Shown here: positions 1-12,500 of the stretch, piece by piece
Layout: every line of letters begins with the position of its first letter
How positions within the stretch are numbered: the stretch's first letter is position 1
Assembly (NCBI RefSeq): GCF_001625305.1
Contig: NW_017804076.1
Coordinates: 1,184,307 to 1,248,306 of the forward strand
DNA: 64,000 nucleotides
Origin: Branchiostoma belcheri
Lineage: Eukaryota; Chordata; Leptocardii; Amphioxiformes; Branchiostomatidae
Reading direction: 5' to 3'
The notes under the pieces: model-generated
What the model was told of the DNA's origin: nothing
Seen by the model: the letters and a program-made list of their open reading frames with translations, nothing else
Databases searched by the model: none
Program-made: the position numbers and the translations under genes

Positions 1-567
1 GCTCCACCCCTGAGGCATTGCCAAAAACAGAACATATACAATGACAATTACCTTAATTTATGTAATTCATGAAAAGGTATCAGCAGCCCTGTGCAACCCA
101 AAAAACAAGTGTCACCTTAACCTATTATACAGCAATATATGTACCATCAACCTTCCTTCCATCAAAATTCAAGTGGCATAAATCAACTAAATGTTAACTG
201 TTCAACAGAACAACAAACATGTTCCAAAGCATTTAGGGGCTTAAAATATAGATTTTAAGCTCCATGCCAAAATTAAGTCAATAATGTAAACATTACTGAA
301 GATTTTTTACAGATATAATTCCCTACAGATTTTCTGTACACATTCACACACAATGGCTGTATATAAATTATAATGACAATTTTTGACAATACACAAATTC
401 TTAGATTATTAGAAGTCCCCAAAAATGCAGCATATGGATTCTAACATTTATCACACCACTCAGATAAATAGACATATGATATCATATTGGAGAAAATCTG
501 ACCTGTAGTAACACACTTTGTCTCATGTTTGAAACTGAAGATCAGAAACCTACAATGTTATTCGTGT
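1..567. other. Downstream flank of the kelch gene, probable 3' UTR
   Basis: AT-rich sequence directly after the stop codon of the minus-strand kelch gene. No convincing open frame is present, and I did not find a clear minus-strand AATAAA signal. It probably holds the 3' untranslated region of the kelch gene, whose transcript end cannot be fixed by eye. Confidence 0.4.
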
Positions 568-3500
568 CTAGTCCTCTACAGCACAAGTGTCTATCTTACA
601 CATGGCTGCATTAGCAATGGGGAATGCCTTAGTGTTGTAGTGGAAGAGCCAACGGTCCTCAGCGGGGATGTACTCAAACACATTGCTGAGCCTTCCCATG
701 TCCCTGTACCCCCCTACCACCCAAATGGAATCACCCAAGGCTGCGGCGTGGACGGTACGCAGCTTCCACGGCATGGGGGCACACTTGCTCCAGGTGTTGT
801 ACGCAGCTGAGAACACTTCGCAGGTGTCCAGGACAGCATCTGCAATCAAACACAAAGGTAAGGTGCTCAGGGGAAAAGACTACAGCTGGATTTGTGTACA
901 TGTGTAAAAGGGTACAAATAAAGGAGGTATATGGACCCATCCCAGAATCCCTTGCAATACACATTCTGCAATATACATTCCACAATATACATCACACAAT
1001 ACACATCCACAATACACACTCCACAATATGCATTCCACAATATACATTCCACAATATACACTTCACAATTGAATATACATATGTCTCCACAATACTTATT
1101 AAACAATGTACACACCACAATACACATTTCAGATGGCTGACTGGAAGCGACAAGAAATTAAACTTCTCATGTGTTGCATTTGACAGTGCAGCAACTGATA
1201 TAATTTGATCAGTAAATTTTCTTTTCCAAAATCACCCATGGGAAAGAGAAGAAATCGTAGTATGGTAGGTACTTTCATAATCATAATGAAGATAAATATG
1301 AATTCTTACTGTCAGTTGACAGCCCTCCTATGGCATATATGCTGTCTTTGAACACAACAACTGCATGCCCCTTCCTCGCTTGATGCATCGAAGGAACCTC
1401 TACCCATCTTGAAACAAAAATGTGAACAAAGTTAATACATCACACAGAAATTCAACTGCGTTTGTTGACTCTCAGTTTGTTTATTTGTTTTATTATCAGC
1501 ATTATGTAATCAAATCATAGAAATACACAATCATGAATAATAATAAATTTAACAACTTTACATGTAGACTTTTCATACCTCTTGGTCCACTTTGGGTTGC
1601 ACTTTTCACAGCTTTTCAGGATCTGTGGGTTGTGGGAATTGCCAGCTGCGCCCCCTATCACCCAGAGGTGGCCCCGCAGGGAGACCATGCCGTGTTCGTA
1701 GCGGCCGGTGGTCAGTGTCTCAATCTGCTTTATCCTCTCTGTCACTGGGTCCAACTCCTCTACTAGATCCATGGCTGACATCCCTGCAACAGAATATTCA
1801 ATGACTTACTGCAATACACTGTTGTAATGCAGAGAGATACAGATATATCACTACACTACATGGTCAGACTCACTCACTCACTTACTTCTCACTATCCAGG
1901 CAATGTCCGAGGGCTAATTGCATACTGACAAGGACAATGAGTAAGGAATGTACTGAATAATGGTAGAAAACCACGTGATGACATTAAGTTTTACTTCTAG
2001 TTTTACTCTAAGTTTCTATCTCTACTTAAAATTAATAACATTATGTACGATGTAGATGTGACAGAGAGAATATGTAATACATAAACAGGTAAGAGAGACA
2101 TGGCAACTACCATTTTATTTCTAGTTGAGCAATTTGGGGGGGACTTCTTCTCTGGAGGCAGTGGCAGATGAATTGTCTGACTTTTTGAAAAAAATTGATG
2201 GATCAGAAGACTTTTAATAGCAGTACTAGTAATATATTCTTTTGTAACAGTTGTTTGTTGAGGTGTGAAAAACTTGGACTTGGACAGTGGCACTGACAGG
2301 TAAAATGCATTTCATCTTCCACTGCTCCCTCTGTACATCGTTGAAGAGGTTCATCAGTCACGTAGAACACAAGTCTCGACCTAGTCTCGTGTTCTCGCGA
2401 GACTAGGTCACTCCTTGAGAAAGGTGTACAGTCGACACCGAAAATTTGGAGGTACGTGCTTTTACCTTTAAATACAGTCACTGATTGAAGAATTTCTACT
2501 AACTCCCTCTGTACAGTATTCAATGTACAGTAACCTTAAGAAAAGGCCCCACCGTGATTTGCTGTCCCTCCACTGATGTATATCTTCCCGTTGAGCGAAC
2601 ACACAGCAGGACAGTCTCGCGCTAGCTCCAGCATAGCCCGCAGCTTGAACCACTTTCCCGTAGCCACGTTGTAACCGTCTATTCTCTTGACCGGCAACAG
2701 GTAGGACCCTCCAATGACATACACCTTCTTCCCGACCAGGACGGCGCGACTGTCTCGACGTTTCTCCGGGATCGGGGGTAAGTCTGTCCACTGGTGGGTC
2801 TTATGGTCAAAGGTCTGGAATCAAAGAACAAGAAAAGGTGTATTCATCCGTTACCATTACATCCTCTTAGTCACTTTCATCCAGTGCCCAATACTCCCAA
2901 TTTATGCAAAATAAACATTCTACAGTACTGTCTTCTTTATCCACATCAGCTTTTATCAGGGCTAGAGGTTCATTTTTGGGAATAGGTGCGCTGGTGCACC
3001 CAACCTATAAAATTGGGTGCACAAAATAATTTTGGGTGCACCATATGAAATAAAGTAGAATGTCAGCAAAACCTAATACAAAAATTCTGATTAACCCAAA
3101 TTCTAACTTTAAAATGGTAATCGTTTAAATACTACAACAAAGATTTCATTTGAAAGTTTTCTGAGACTTAGATGTCAAGAATATGCTGCATACTTGAATA
3201 CATTCAATATCTTTACATATGTATACCTACGAAAGTATTTGGTTGCACAGGTGTACCCACAGAAAAAAATTGGGTGCACAGCTCCAATTTTGGGTGCACC
3301 CAGTATTTTGAGCCCTCAGTAACATGATATGCTGGATGCAAATGAACCAACTGTTCCTCTCTGCCCCTCATGAAAAATGTACCTGGCAACATGACTGTTC
3401 TGATCCACCAAACATGGCGATCTGGAAGTCGTGTTTCTTCTTACGCAGGGCTGTCTGTTCCTTTATCTCCGTACGTTCTGCCTCTTCTAACAGGTGGTAC

Positions 3501-5585
3501 TTCATTCCAGCTGTACACAGAAACAGAAAATGTGTTTAAAAATTGTGATGCTGTAGACTTGACTAAACACAGGACATGAACAAATGTTTTATTACTTCCC
3601 TACGAAGCAGAACAGAAATATGCACACTTAACCAAAGGCAAATTTTTCAAGCATATTGACTGAAGTCAACTTTTAAAGTTGTTATGGTGGGCAAGGAATG
3701 TAATGAAACATGCAATTCAGCCTCCAGGCTGCAAAAATGTTTTTAATCAATAAACCAGTCACCAAAAATGCACACTGTTATGTTTCTTATATTATCATCT
3801 TGGAGCTTCTGAGAGATGTGTGACCTACTCATGATCATCTTGAGACATTCTGGCTTGTCTTGGAGGAGGGGTTCGGACTCGACCGTGGTGCTGAGGTACG
3901 AGCGCGTGATGAGGGGGTAGCGGATAAGGGACATGACCTCCACAGTGTGCTCCTCACGAGACTTACTCTTCAGCCAGGTGATGGCAGCATCATACACCTT
4001 TGAAAAATGCACAGAAATGTTAAAGAGTTAGAACCAGATCTAGAGTTCAGCTAGCCTGAAATTTTTATCCAATATCTCAGTTTGTTTGACATAACGTCAG
4101 GTCACATGCCCGTAGCCAGGGGGGGTTCGGGGGGTTCGGAAGAACCCCCCCACAAGGCTCAAAGGTCCACTTTTTGGTCCACTTTTTATGTAAAGGTCCA
4201 CTTTTTGGTCCACATTTTATGTAAAGGTCCACTTTTTGGTCCACATTTTATGTAGAAAAACTGCTCCCTTTGTCATTGAATAAAAATTTATCTCTGATTT
4301 TTTCTTGGAAATCCTCTCAAAAATGCACGAAATGCCATTTTAGAAGGTTCATTTTTCAAAATTTTCCGGGGGAGCATGCCCCCGGACCCCCTAAGAACCT
4401 CGCGCCTTCGGCGCTCGAGGTCCCCTCAAGCAGTGGGAAGAACCCCCCCATTCAAAATCCTGGCTACGGGCATGGGTCAAATGCCAGGGGCGCAAGATGT
4501 TGCAAACTCAGACTGAAATGCTATTTCCTGCATTTTGAGGGGCAAATTTTGCCAGACTTAGCTTAGTTTAATGACATCTCTTTCCATATCTTTACACAGC
4601 AACTTTTGTCTGTCAAAGATGATCGATTAGGAAAGATTTCTGTCCATAATTAGAGGCAAATTTCTGAGAAATGATGGAAAAATAGCTGCTGGCTAGAACA
4701 CTGGTTAGAACCATCATCAGCTGTTACAAATACTAGACAAGTGCAACTGCTATAAACACAAAAGGAGTATTGTGCCTTTGTCAATACTATGTACAACGAA
4801 AGACAATTCAATTACATCCCTATTCTTGCCAGGTTTATACATAGTAGTACACACTGCAACCATTGCCAAGTATGAACTATGATAACACATTACAATATTC
4901 GTGGTATTTATGTACATCATATATTTATACTAAGTCTACTTACAACATTCTCACTCTTGACTGTCAGCTGATCACTGGCCAAAATTTCCTTCAACTTCGG
5001 CAGCTCTAACTGTGAGAACTCCTCCTCCTGACACACTTCCGTAAAGTTCTCGTGAGAGTACTGTCTTGCCTCCTCACTCAACTCCTTACAATTAAGATAC
5101 TCAGCAAACTGTTGAATCCCCAGACAGTTGGAAGGAGTCATGTTTTCCTTCAAGTAGTTGCAGCATAGTTTTTTCACGGTCTCGATTTGGTAGCGGTTAG
5201 AAGCCGACAGAAGAGACTGGACGTTTTTGTCGTTAACCTTGATACACGCCGTGTAGGCGAACTCAACTAACGCCTCGATTGTCTCTGCCTCAACTTCCTG
5301 CAATGTGACCTTTTTGGATTTTTCCTCAGACATTTTTGAAGTGAACATGGCTTGGAAGAAAGGACTTGACGTCGCGATGACAATGCGATGAGCGTTGATT
5401 TCTTTCCCCTCTACTTCGAAGATGACATCGCAGAGGATGCCCTCCTTGCGAAGGTCGTTCATGTGGGTAAGGAAAGATGCTTGCTGAAAGTACTGCTTTT
5501 CTAGACGTCTTTGTTTTTCCTCTGCTGTCTCGTGTTCGTCATCTTCCATGTGGTGGCGTTTCGCCACAGGATGACAGGAACACAT
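568..5585 (-). CDS. BTB-BACK-kelch protein (KLHL-type), about 591 aa, 7 exons
   Basis: Likely a Cullin-3 substrate adaptor: the BTB domain would bind CUL3 and the kelch propeller the substrate. Coding exons in transcript order are 5585-4944, 3997-3829, 3510-3383, 2814-2553, 1783-1579, 1407-1310 and 839-568. All junctions are GT-AG with matching phases and the sum is 1,776 nt. Residues about 35-145 form the BTB domain (CDVIFEVEGKEINAHRIVIA is diagnostic). BACK follows to about residue 265. Six kelch blades then come from about 275, each with the GG pair (KVYVIGG, KIYISGG, HLWVIGG, SIYAIGG, SIWVVGG). The start is the ATG at 5585; an in-frame ATG twelve codons on (MEDDEHE) is an alternative. A good acceptor at 5613/5614 just upstream suggests a 5' UTR intron. 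The donor of the fourth exon (CACG/GTGGGG) was chosen because it keeps frame and kelch spacing. I cannot assign a vertebrate KLHL number. Confidence 0.88.
958..1128. repeat. AT-rich minisatellite of about 15 bp units
   Basis: Imperfect tandem copies of a unit like TTCCACAATATACAT run through the last intron of the kelch gene. The open frames over it are products of the repeat and not genes. Confidence 0.8.
2958..3316. mobile_element. MITE family A (AGGGCT termini, TGCACCCA-rich ends)
   Basis: A 359-bp non-autonomous inverted-repeat element in a kelch-gene intron. The left end reads AGGGCTAGAGG and later GGTGCACCCA; the right end reads TGGGTGCACCC and then GAGCCCT. Related copies lie at 10742-11095 and around 27678-28180. 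It has no coding capacity. Confidence 0.7.
4107..4472. mobile_element. MITE with TGCCCGTAGCCAGG termini and internal tandem repeat
   Basis: The left end TGCCCGTAGCCAGG mirrors the right end CCTGGCTACGGGCA. Next to each end is a G- or C-rich stretch (GGGGGGTTCGG and AACCCCCCC). Inside, about 4160-4256, a roughly 33-bp unit containing AAGGTCCACTTTTTGG is repeated three times. The element lies in the first coding intron of the kelch gene. Confidence 0.78.
4495..4615. repeat. Dispersed repeat family H
   Basis: A block containing CATTTTGAGGGGCAAATTTT and then CTCTTTCCATATCTTTACA. Similar blocks occur at about 31440-31560 and 38640-38815 in UBR3 introns. It looks like the remains of a dispersed element directly abutting the preceding MITE. 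Confidence 0.5.
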
Positions 5586-5613
5586 GTTTGTTTCTTTATT
5601 TGTTTGCTGTGCT

Positions 5614-6517
5614 CTGTAAGAACCAGTCAGAAGTATTATGCTTTACATCAGCCAAATTACATTGTACATCACACAATACAGTCCCCCCCCCCCAAAAAAA
5701 AAACCTGTGCTACATGTATAGCTATAGTCCCATCCTTCCATGTAAACAAAAATGTATAATTTTTTGTTCGTATGTTGCACATACTTACAGACTCACAGAG
5801 CTATATTTAGCCACAACGGAAAGCCAAGGTTAAATCAGAAACATTAAGCAGTCATCAACAACACCGATGAACAACACCTATTATAAATCTCAGTGCAGAC
5901 GTCGTTTGACGACGGAGAAATAGAAACGAAGTGTCAAACCTTTCCTGTAACATACCATACCTCGGCAACTAAGTAGGCTCTACCATACGAATATGGGGGT
6001 GCTATTTTAAGAACATTTAGTAAAATGCTACCCTTAATCCACAAACTTAAACCCAAAAATTAAAATAAGAGAAATTATTCATAATCTTACACTAGATTAT
6101 ATCGTATTGATACACAATTTATATTAATATATACTAATACCATTTGGAACATCCACATTTTCAAGTATGATAGCCTGTTCACCTTTGAACCTCCTTGGAA
6201 TTCTAAGGCGACGGTATGTACTCAATATGATAACAAAAGTGAGATAAAATATGTCAACTTGTCATTTTTTCATAACGTTACGATAAATACTTTTGTTTGC
6301 TTATTTTTATCTGTAAAATCTGAGGAAAGATTTTCCTGTTTTGGAGCTTTATTATCCGATGTTGGTCTGAAAGCAAACATTCTTGTTCGTTTTCTCGCCC
6401 TCTCAGATATTTTCTCAAGCTCCCTGCTTGCGGAAGTCGGAAGTTGACAGACGCTAGACGCCGCGGTTTTGAAGACGAATATTTTGCGATTTCGCCCAAA
6501 ACAAGCCCAGTTGAGAG
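5614..6517. promoter_or_regulatory. Divergent promoter region between the kelch gene and SNF8
   Basis: About 0.9 kb separates two divergently transcribed start codons. Close to the SNF8 start are two ETS-like CGGAAGT motifs (6431-6437 and 6438-6444). The kelch side, around 5890-5960, is less AT-rich than the middle. No TATA box stands out. A shared bidirectional promoter is an inference from spacing alone. Confidence 0.45.
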
Positions 6518-9500
6518 ATGAGGAGGCGTGGGGTAGGAGCAGGCGCCATTGCCAAGAAGAAATTGGCAGAGGTACACAATTTATAACGCTACATAATGAA
6601 TTTGGAAAGGACGTATTTTTTGTAGGGGGAGGGGGGCGTGGTGAAACTCGAGCTCATATATATCTCACTAGACACAGACATAGATCGATAATATTCACCA
6701 CGAATATTATTCACGTCGAAGATTAGCCAGCAGGAACCCATTAATAAGCGAAGCCTGCACAGTAGCGATAGTTGATGCTACACTCCTTGTAGCACATACA
6801 GAATTTGCCTTTAGACATGGGCGATAGTGCATATGTGTACGAGCTACACCCAGGTGACTCCAACATGAAATAATATATATTTTATGATAACAGTAATAAG
6901 TCGCAAAGTCAGACACTGGAGGGAATAGATATAGGATTTATTATTATTCAACATGCTGTGCTTTAGGTATGATATGAATTGTAACATAGCCTTCAATTTC
7001 AACAATAAATTGAATTCATATCGTTGACTACAGGCAAGATACAAGGACAGGGGAACTGAGATTGCAGCTGATCAGTTGGCTCAGGTGATAATTTATAACT
7101 CATAATTAAAATCTTACACATATCTTATCTATTGGGAATAATTTATTCAAGCAACTCAATTGATTTTGAATAAAGTAGAGTTGCTCAAGAGTAACTGTTA
7201 CTTTGGTATCTTATTACCTGGAATCTGGATGTCTAACCTTCATTTTCAAGGATTTTTTTGTGTGTAAATTTTTCCTTTTTTTTTGTATACATCCTGCATT
7301 TGCTTATTCTATACCTTAAAAAGTGAGAAGATGTTGAACCTGTAAATAGTAGCTCACACCAGTATGTCTAGTTTTACTTTTTAGTATACAACTGTAATTT
7401 TTAACTCTGCTTTATACTTGAACTGTACTAAGCTTTTAAGAGCATACGTACAATAAAGGTCTTTCATCCTGTTAAACCATCTTGAAATTGCCAGAGAATG
7501 CTCTATCCTTGTTCACATCCCATTTTGAGGAGTTTGTGTACAATGGTTTATTGTTGCTTTAGCTGTGAATTGATTATGTATGCACCACCCAAATACAGAT
7601 GTCAAAACAGCTGGAGACATTCCAGAAGCACCTGGAGGAATTTGCCACCAAACACAAGGATGACATCCGCAGGAACGCAGAGTTCCGCCGACAGTTCCAG
7701 GAGATGTGTGCAGCTGTGGGGGTGGATCCTCTGGCTTGTATGTGCCGAATATTCATAGCTAATATGTAATTTTTCCCTGCACTAGACAGTGCGATGGGCA
7801 ACACCCATGTCTGTTTCAATAGCCCTTGGGCCACACAATTCTGTGCAATCACTACAGCAGGTGGATACTAGTACTAGTAGTGCCCAGGAGACTATACTGA
7901 TAGTTATCTATCAGCTTGTAACAGCTGGGACCAAACTAATTTCATTTTACTTAGCCCTAGTATCAACCATTACTTTTTCCAAGTTATCATATTGAATTCC
8001 AGTGTTTCTAACTTTAAGTGAAGTGTCGGTAAAACTAGTATATCAACTTATATAAGTATGTAGCATAAAAGTCATTAAAACAATATTATACCAATGATAT
8101 TGAATCCCTAGCCTAATTTTTTCAGTCTGAAAAATTGCAGATTGCTGAATTCTTCTTCTATGTGGACTGCAGATGAGTATTTGTAACACTAGTGTTGTCA
8201 GCGTTTGGTAAGGTTTTGTACTCCTGTAACTTCATGTGTAATGTTTTCTCAGCTGGGAAAGGTTTCTGGTCAGAAATGCTGGGGATTGGAGACTTCTACT
8301 ATGAGCTGGGAGTTCAGATTGTGGAGGTGTGTTTAGCAACAAAGCCCAGGAATGGAGGTGAGATCTTTATACATTTTCGGTTGTTTTTCACTTTTTCGCA
8401 TTTCCTTAATTACCAACATTTCAGAATCAGATGCAACTGTTCATTATGAACTCTTTGTTTTCACCACAAATTTAAAGGTGTGTGTTTTTTTTGTCAGACG
8501 TGTATGCAAATTGCAACTTTTCAAGAGTAAAACTATCAACATCTATATCTAGTTATATTGTGCTCGGTTTAATCACAGTGTACGTGTATTGTTAATTACC
8601 TGTTTTGCATCTACCTTGCATCCAATTTGCAATTTCAGGTGGCAAAACTGGATTAAAAATCCAAAGTCAATTTTCTGGTCATGTAGTAAGTTGACTCAAC
8701 CCTATCTTATAGCATACTGATATCTGTGAGGAAAAAAATGCAATGTTACTGACGGAAAACAGTTGCTTGTTTAATATTGTAGGATGTTTCTAGCTGTTTA
8801 TGTGCGGTACCCAAAAATAAATGACTTCCCATACAGCTTAGTTTTGGGGTATTTTAAAGGCTTCAAGTACCGGTATGAAATGATGATGAAAATGGCAGTA
8901 AATATCAATATCAGACAGATTTCCTAATCCAGAATACTTTTTGTTTTACCGTCCTGAAATTGGGTTGGATGCCTTTAAACATTAGACTTTTCCTTTTAAC
9001 CCTTTCTACTGTACTGAAGTCCCTGACCTGGTTGTTACAGGACTGATTATGTTAGATGAGCTGAGAGAGAGGATAGCAGGGAAGAGCAGGGCCAGGCAGG
9101 ATGTCAGCAAGTGAGTACTGCAGGCTGGGCTAATCTAGTTCTCTGTTTAATGTGCGTACTGTTGTGAGTTTTTTTTCAGTGACTGAGTTATGGCATGATT
9201 CTAATCTTTTTTAAATTATGTGCCAATTTCACTGTTAAGATAAGTGAATGACCATACATGTAATTTTTGTCCGTCATAACAATAATACCAACAAAATTTC
9301 TGTATTGAATTTGTTTATTTGGATTTTTCACAAAGTGAAAGGTGGGGGCAAAACAGGTGCATACACACCTTTACAAGTTGCCCTCCCCCATACAAAAACA
9401 CATGCACAACATCAAAATTTACGTAGTCAAGGACAGCAAATATAAAAATACACAGAATAGGCAAGAAATATAGTAGGTTAAGCATAATTCAAGTACAAGT

Positions 9501-12500
9501 AGTATAAGTCGTGTTGAAACAAGACTTGGTGAAGTCTTGAGGCAATGCAATGAATGATGAACTTTATAACAAGCCATGTTTGGGACAATTTCTCCCATGG
9601 CAAAGCTATATCCCGCGGCAAATAGGTATAATTTGTAAGACATAACGTGATTCGCTGACAGCATCACGGCGGCCTTACGCCTAGCTCGCACAACTGGAAG
9701 CAATGTCTCTGATTGGCTGACAGCTCGTCAGAGGCCACGCCTGGAGAAGTGGCCTGGGCTATGTGAAAGGGCAGAGGTGTTTCCGTAAGGCTATTTATGC
9801 TGCGGAAGCACCTCTGCCCTGGGAGAATGTGTATAGAAAGGAAAATTAATCTTTTGTTGTTGTCTTGAGTTATGTTAAAATGAATCCATGATGTACCTAA
9901 GGCCACACCGACTTAATTTTTTGGATGACATCCGAGCGCGCATTGATTTTCGCCTGTGAAGGAGGAAGCTGCGAAGGAGGAAGCTGTGAAGGAGGAAGCT
10001 GTGAAGGAGGAAGCTGTGAAGGAGGAAGCTGTGAAGGAGGAAGCTGTTAAGGAGGAAGCTGTTAAGGAGGAAGCTGTTAAGGAGGAAGCTGTGAAGGAGG
10101 ATGAGACCAGAATAAGACTATCTACTTCTACCTCCTGGCAAATAAAAACTTGTTTGTTTGATGCAGTCACCGTGTCGTGTGGTTCAATCCGCAAATATCG
10201 GGTTTTTTTTTCGCCCTCTCGCATTAGTTTTGTGGTCCCCAGAGGATGTCATCCAAAAAACTAAATCAGTGTGGCCTGATGGAGTGAACAATGTATGTTT
10301 TTATAGAATAGCCTATTATTGAATATACACATAACTATATTGATGTATAGAGTACATATCAGGCAGAACTACTTATAAAACGTACACCAGTGGTTTTCAT
10401 GCTAGACCTCACAGGGATCATAGAAACTACAAACTGCATTAGTCAGGCCATCCCTTAGCAATTATGGCACCCTTAAGTCAGGAAAGAAGTGGCTAAAAGC
10501 ACCTCAGTGACACCTTATTCCCCAAGTGACTAAAGTAAAAGCCATTTTATTTTCCCAAGGCTGCAGGACCACCAGAAATTATCTGGAAATATGCCACTAG
10601 AATAGATAAAAAGGTGTCCCTGTCAGGAATGATACATAAGGGGATAAAGATCTACTTATTTCCATTATCCAAGTGTCATTCAACCAGCCTTGCTCTGCTG
10701 GCAACACGAAATTTCATCATAGGAAGTGTCAGCATTACTACAGGGCTCAAAATACGTTTTTTTTTCTGCATATGTGTACCTGCACCAGTACATGTAACAT
10801 TGAAAATTGCCTGCAACAGACAAATTTCATCCGCACTACTCAGAATTGAGGAAGTACGTATTATACTTAAAACTGTTTAGGAACCATTCCAATTATTTCT
10901 TTTATGCATCATAGGTGGTAATGGTCAATGCAGCAAATAAAAATCCACATACACCTACATGTATATAAAAACCTAAGTAAAATGTACAATGTACATTGAC
11001 CAATGCATTTTAGGTGCAGGTAGACATCACAAATACATGCACAGCCCCAATTTTACCTGTTCAAAGGTGCATATGCACCTAGTATGTCGAGCCCTGGAAA
11101 TACTAAAACAGGGCTAGGCAGGCAGGATACATGTATACAAATGTAGATGGAGAAATTGTGCAGGAAAAATCAATTTAAAAGGCCAATTTTCCTCTCGACT
11201 GAATATTCCAAGTAATCCACGAAGTAAAGTGGAAGACGATTGCTGTGACAGATTTTTGTATTCTTCGTATTCTTTATTTTGCACATAAATAATAAAACCC
11301 AATGTACTTTAGTAAAGAAGACTGTGTTTGTGAGAAGGCAGAGTCTATCCGAGGCCTTCCTCACAAATAAACGAAAACAAGGGGGCAAGTAGCTAACAAA
11401 AATGATAAATAGAAAGAACAATACATAGCTGATCGTTAAATCAACATTTGAATTAACAAACAAGATACCTGTAATAAGAAATGATAAAATACTACAAAGG
11501 TAACATTTTCAAAGCAAATGCATAATGTTTACCTTCACATGGTCTAGCCTTACAAAGTACTGCAGCATTCAAATACAATGAGAAAAATTGAACTTTGTAT
11601 TCTGAAGTAAACACTGTGTAAATCTTTAATAAAAGCAGGGAAAAATGCAAACAGTATTGGTAACTTGCAATGGACTGTAGGTCCAATACTGTACTAATAA
11701 TGACCTGCCATTGGACCTTTCCTTGGTGCTGAAATGCCTGTATTTGTTGTCATGGTCAGCTCTGTTTATTCTTACTCAAACACATTCATGTCATGTATAT
11801 ATGGTAAACCATCCCTTGCTACATAACGTAACCCAACACCACAGGGTGTCTGTTACAACACTAGTTACCATGGTGACAGATGTCTGGTCCAGGTCATTGA
11901 CATTATGTGTTTGGAACAGAAGAAGAAACTGAGCAAAAACAATGTTTTCCTTCTGCAAAGCAAAACCAAGGAGCTTACAGGGCTCCTTTGGTAAACATAT
12001 AAATGATACAAAATACTAACAATTTTGATGGTATTTTGTTGCAGTGATGATTTGTTGAGAGCCATAAAAAAGCTGAAGGTGCTGGGCAGTGGGTTCACAG
12101 CCATACCTGTGGGAGGGGGGCGTTACCTGGTACAGTCAGTCCCGGGGGAGCTCAACATGGACCATACCACTGTACTACAGCTGGCAGAGGTAACACTTTT
12201 TACTTTTTTAAGCTGTGATTATACAATTTGTAATTTGTACTTTCTTTGCATTTAAAAATGCAGCATTTTCTGCTGATGGCAACCATTGTGCTGTAGGTAC
12301 AGTACAAATGAACGACAGTTTGTCCTCTATATATCTTTGAAATGTACAAAGGATTTTAAAGAAACATTCCATATTCCAAAGCCTTCACAACAAATGGAAT
12401 GAACAATTTCTTAAGAAAGAGTTGATGATTTAAAAATGTGGCATTTCCAGGCGATAATGATGGCATTTTTACACTTTGCAATTTTTATGTAATTTTAATC

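Noticed and set aside
2003-2523. Minus-strand ORFs in the kelch-gene intron
   Set aside because: No kelch or other family similarity and no usable junctions; intronic chance frames.
9913-10264. Overlapping open frames on both strands encoding KEEAV or SFTAS repeats
   Set aside because: Produced by a 15-bp minisatellite whose period is divisible by three, inside a MITE.
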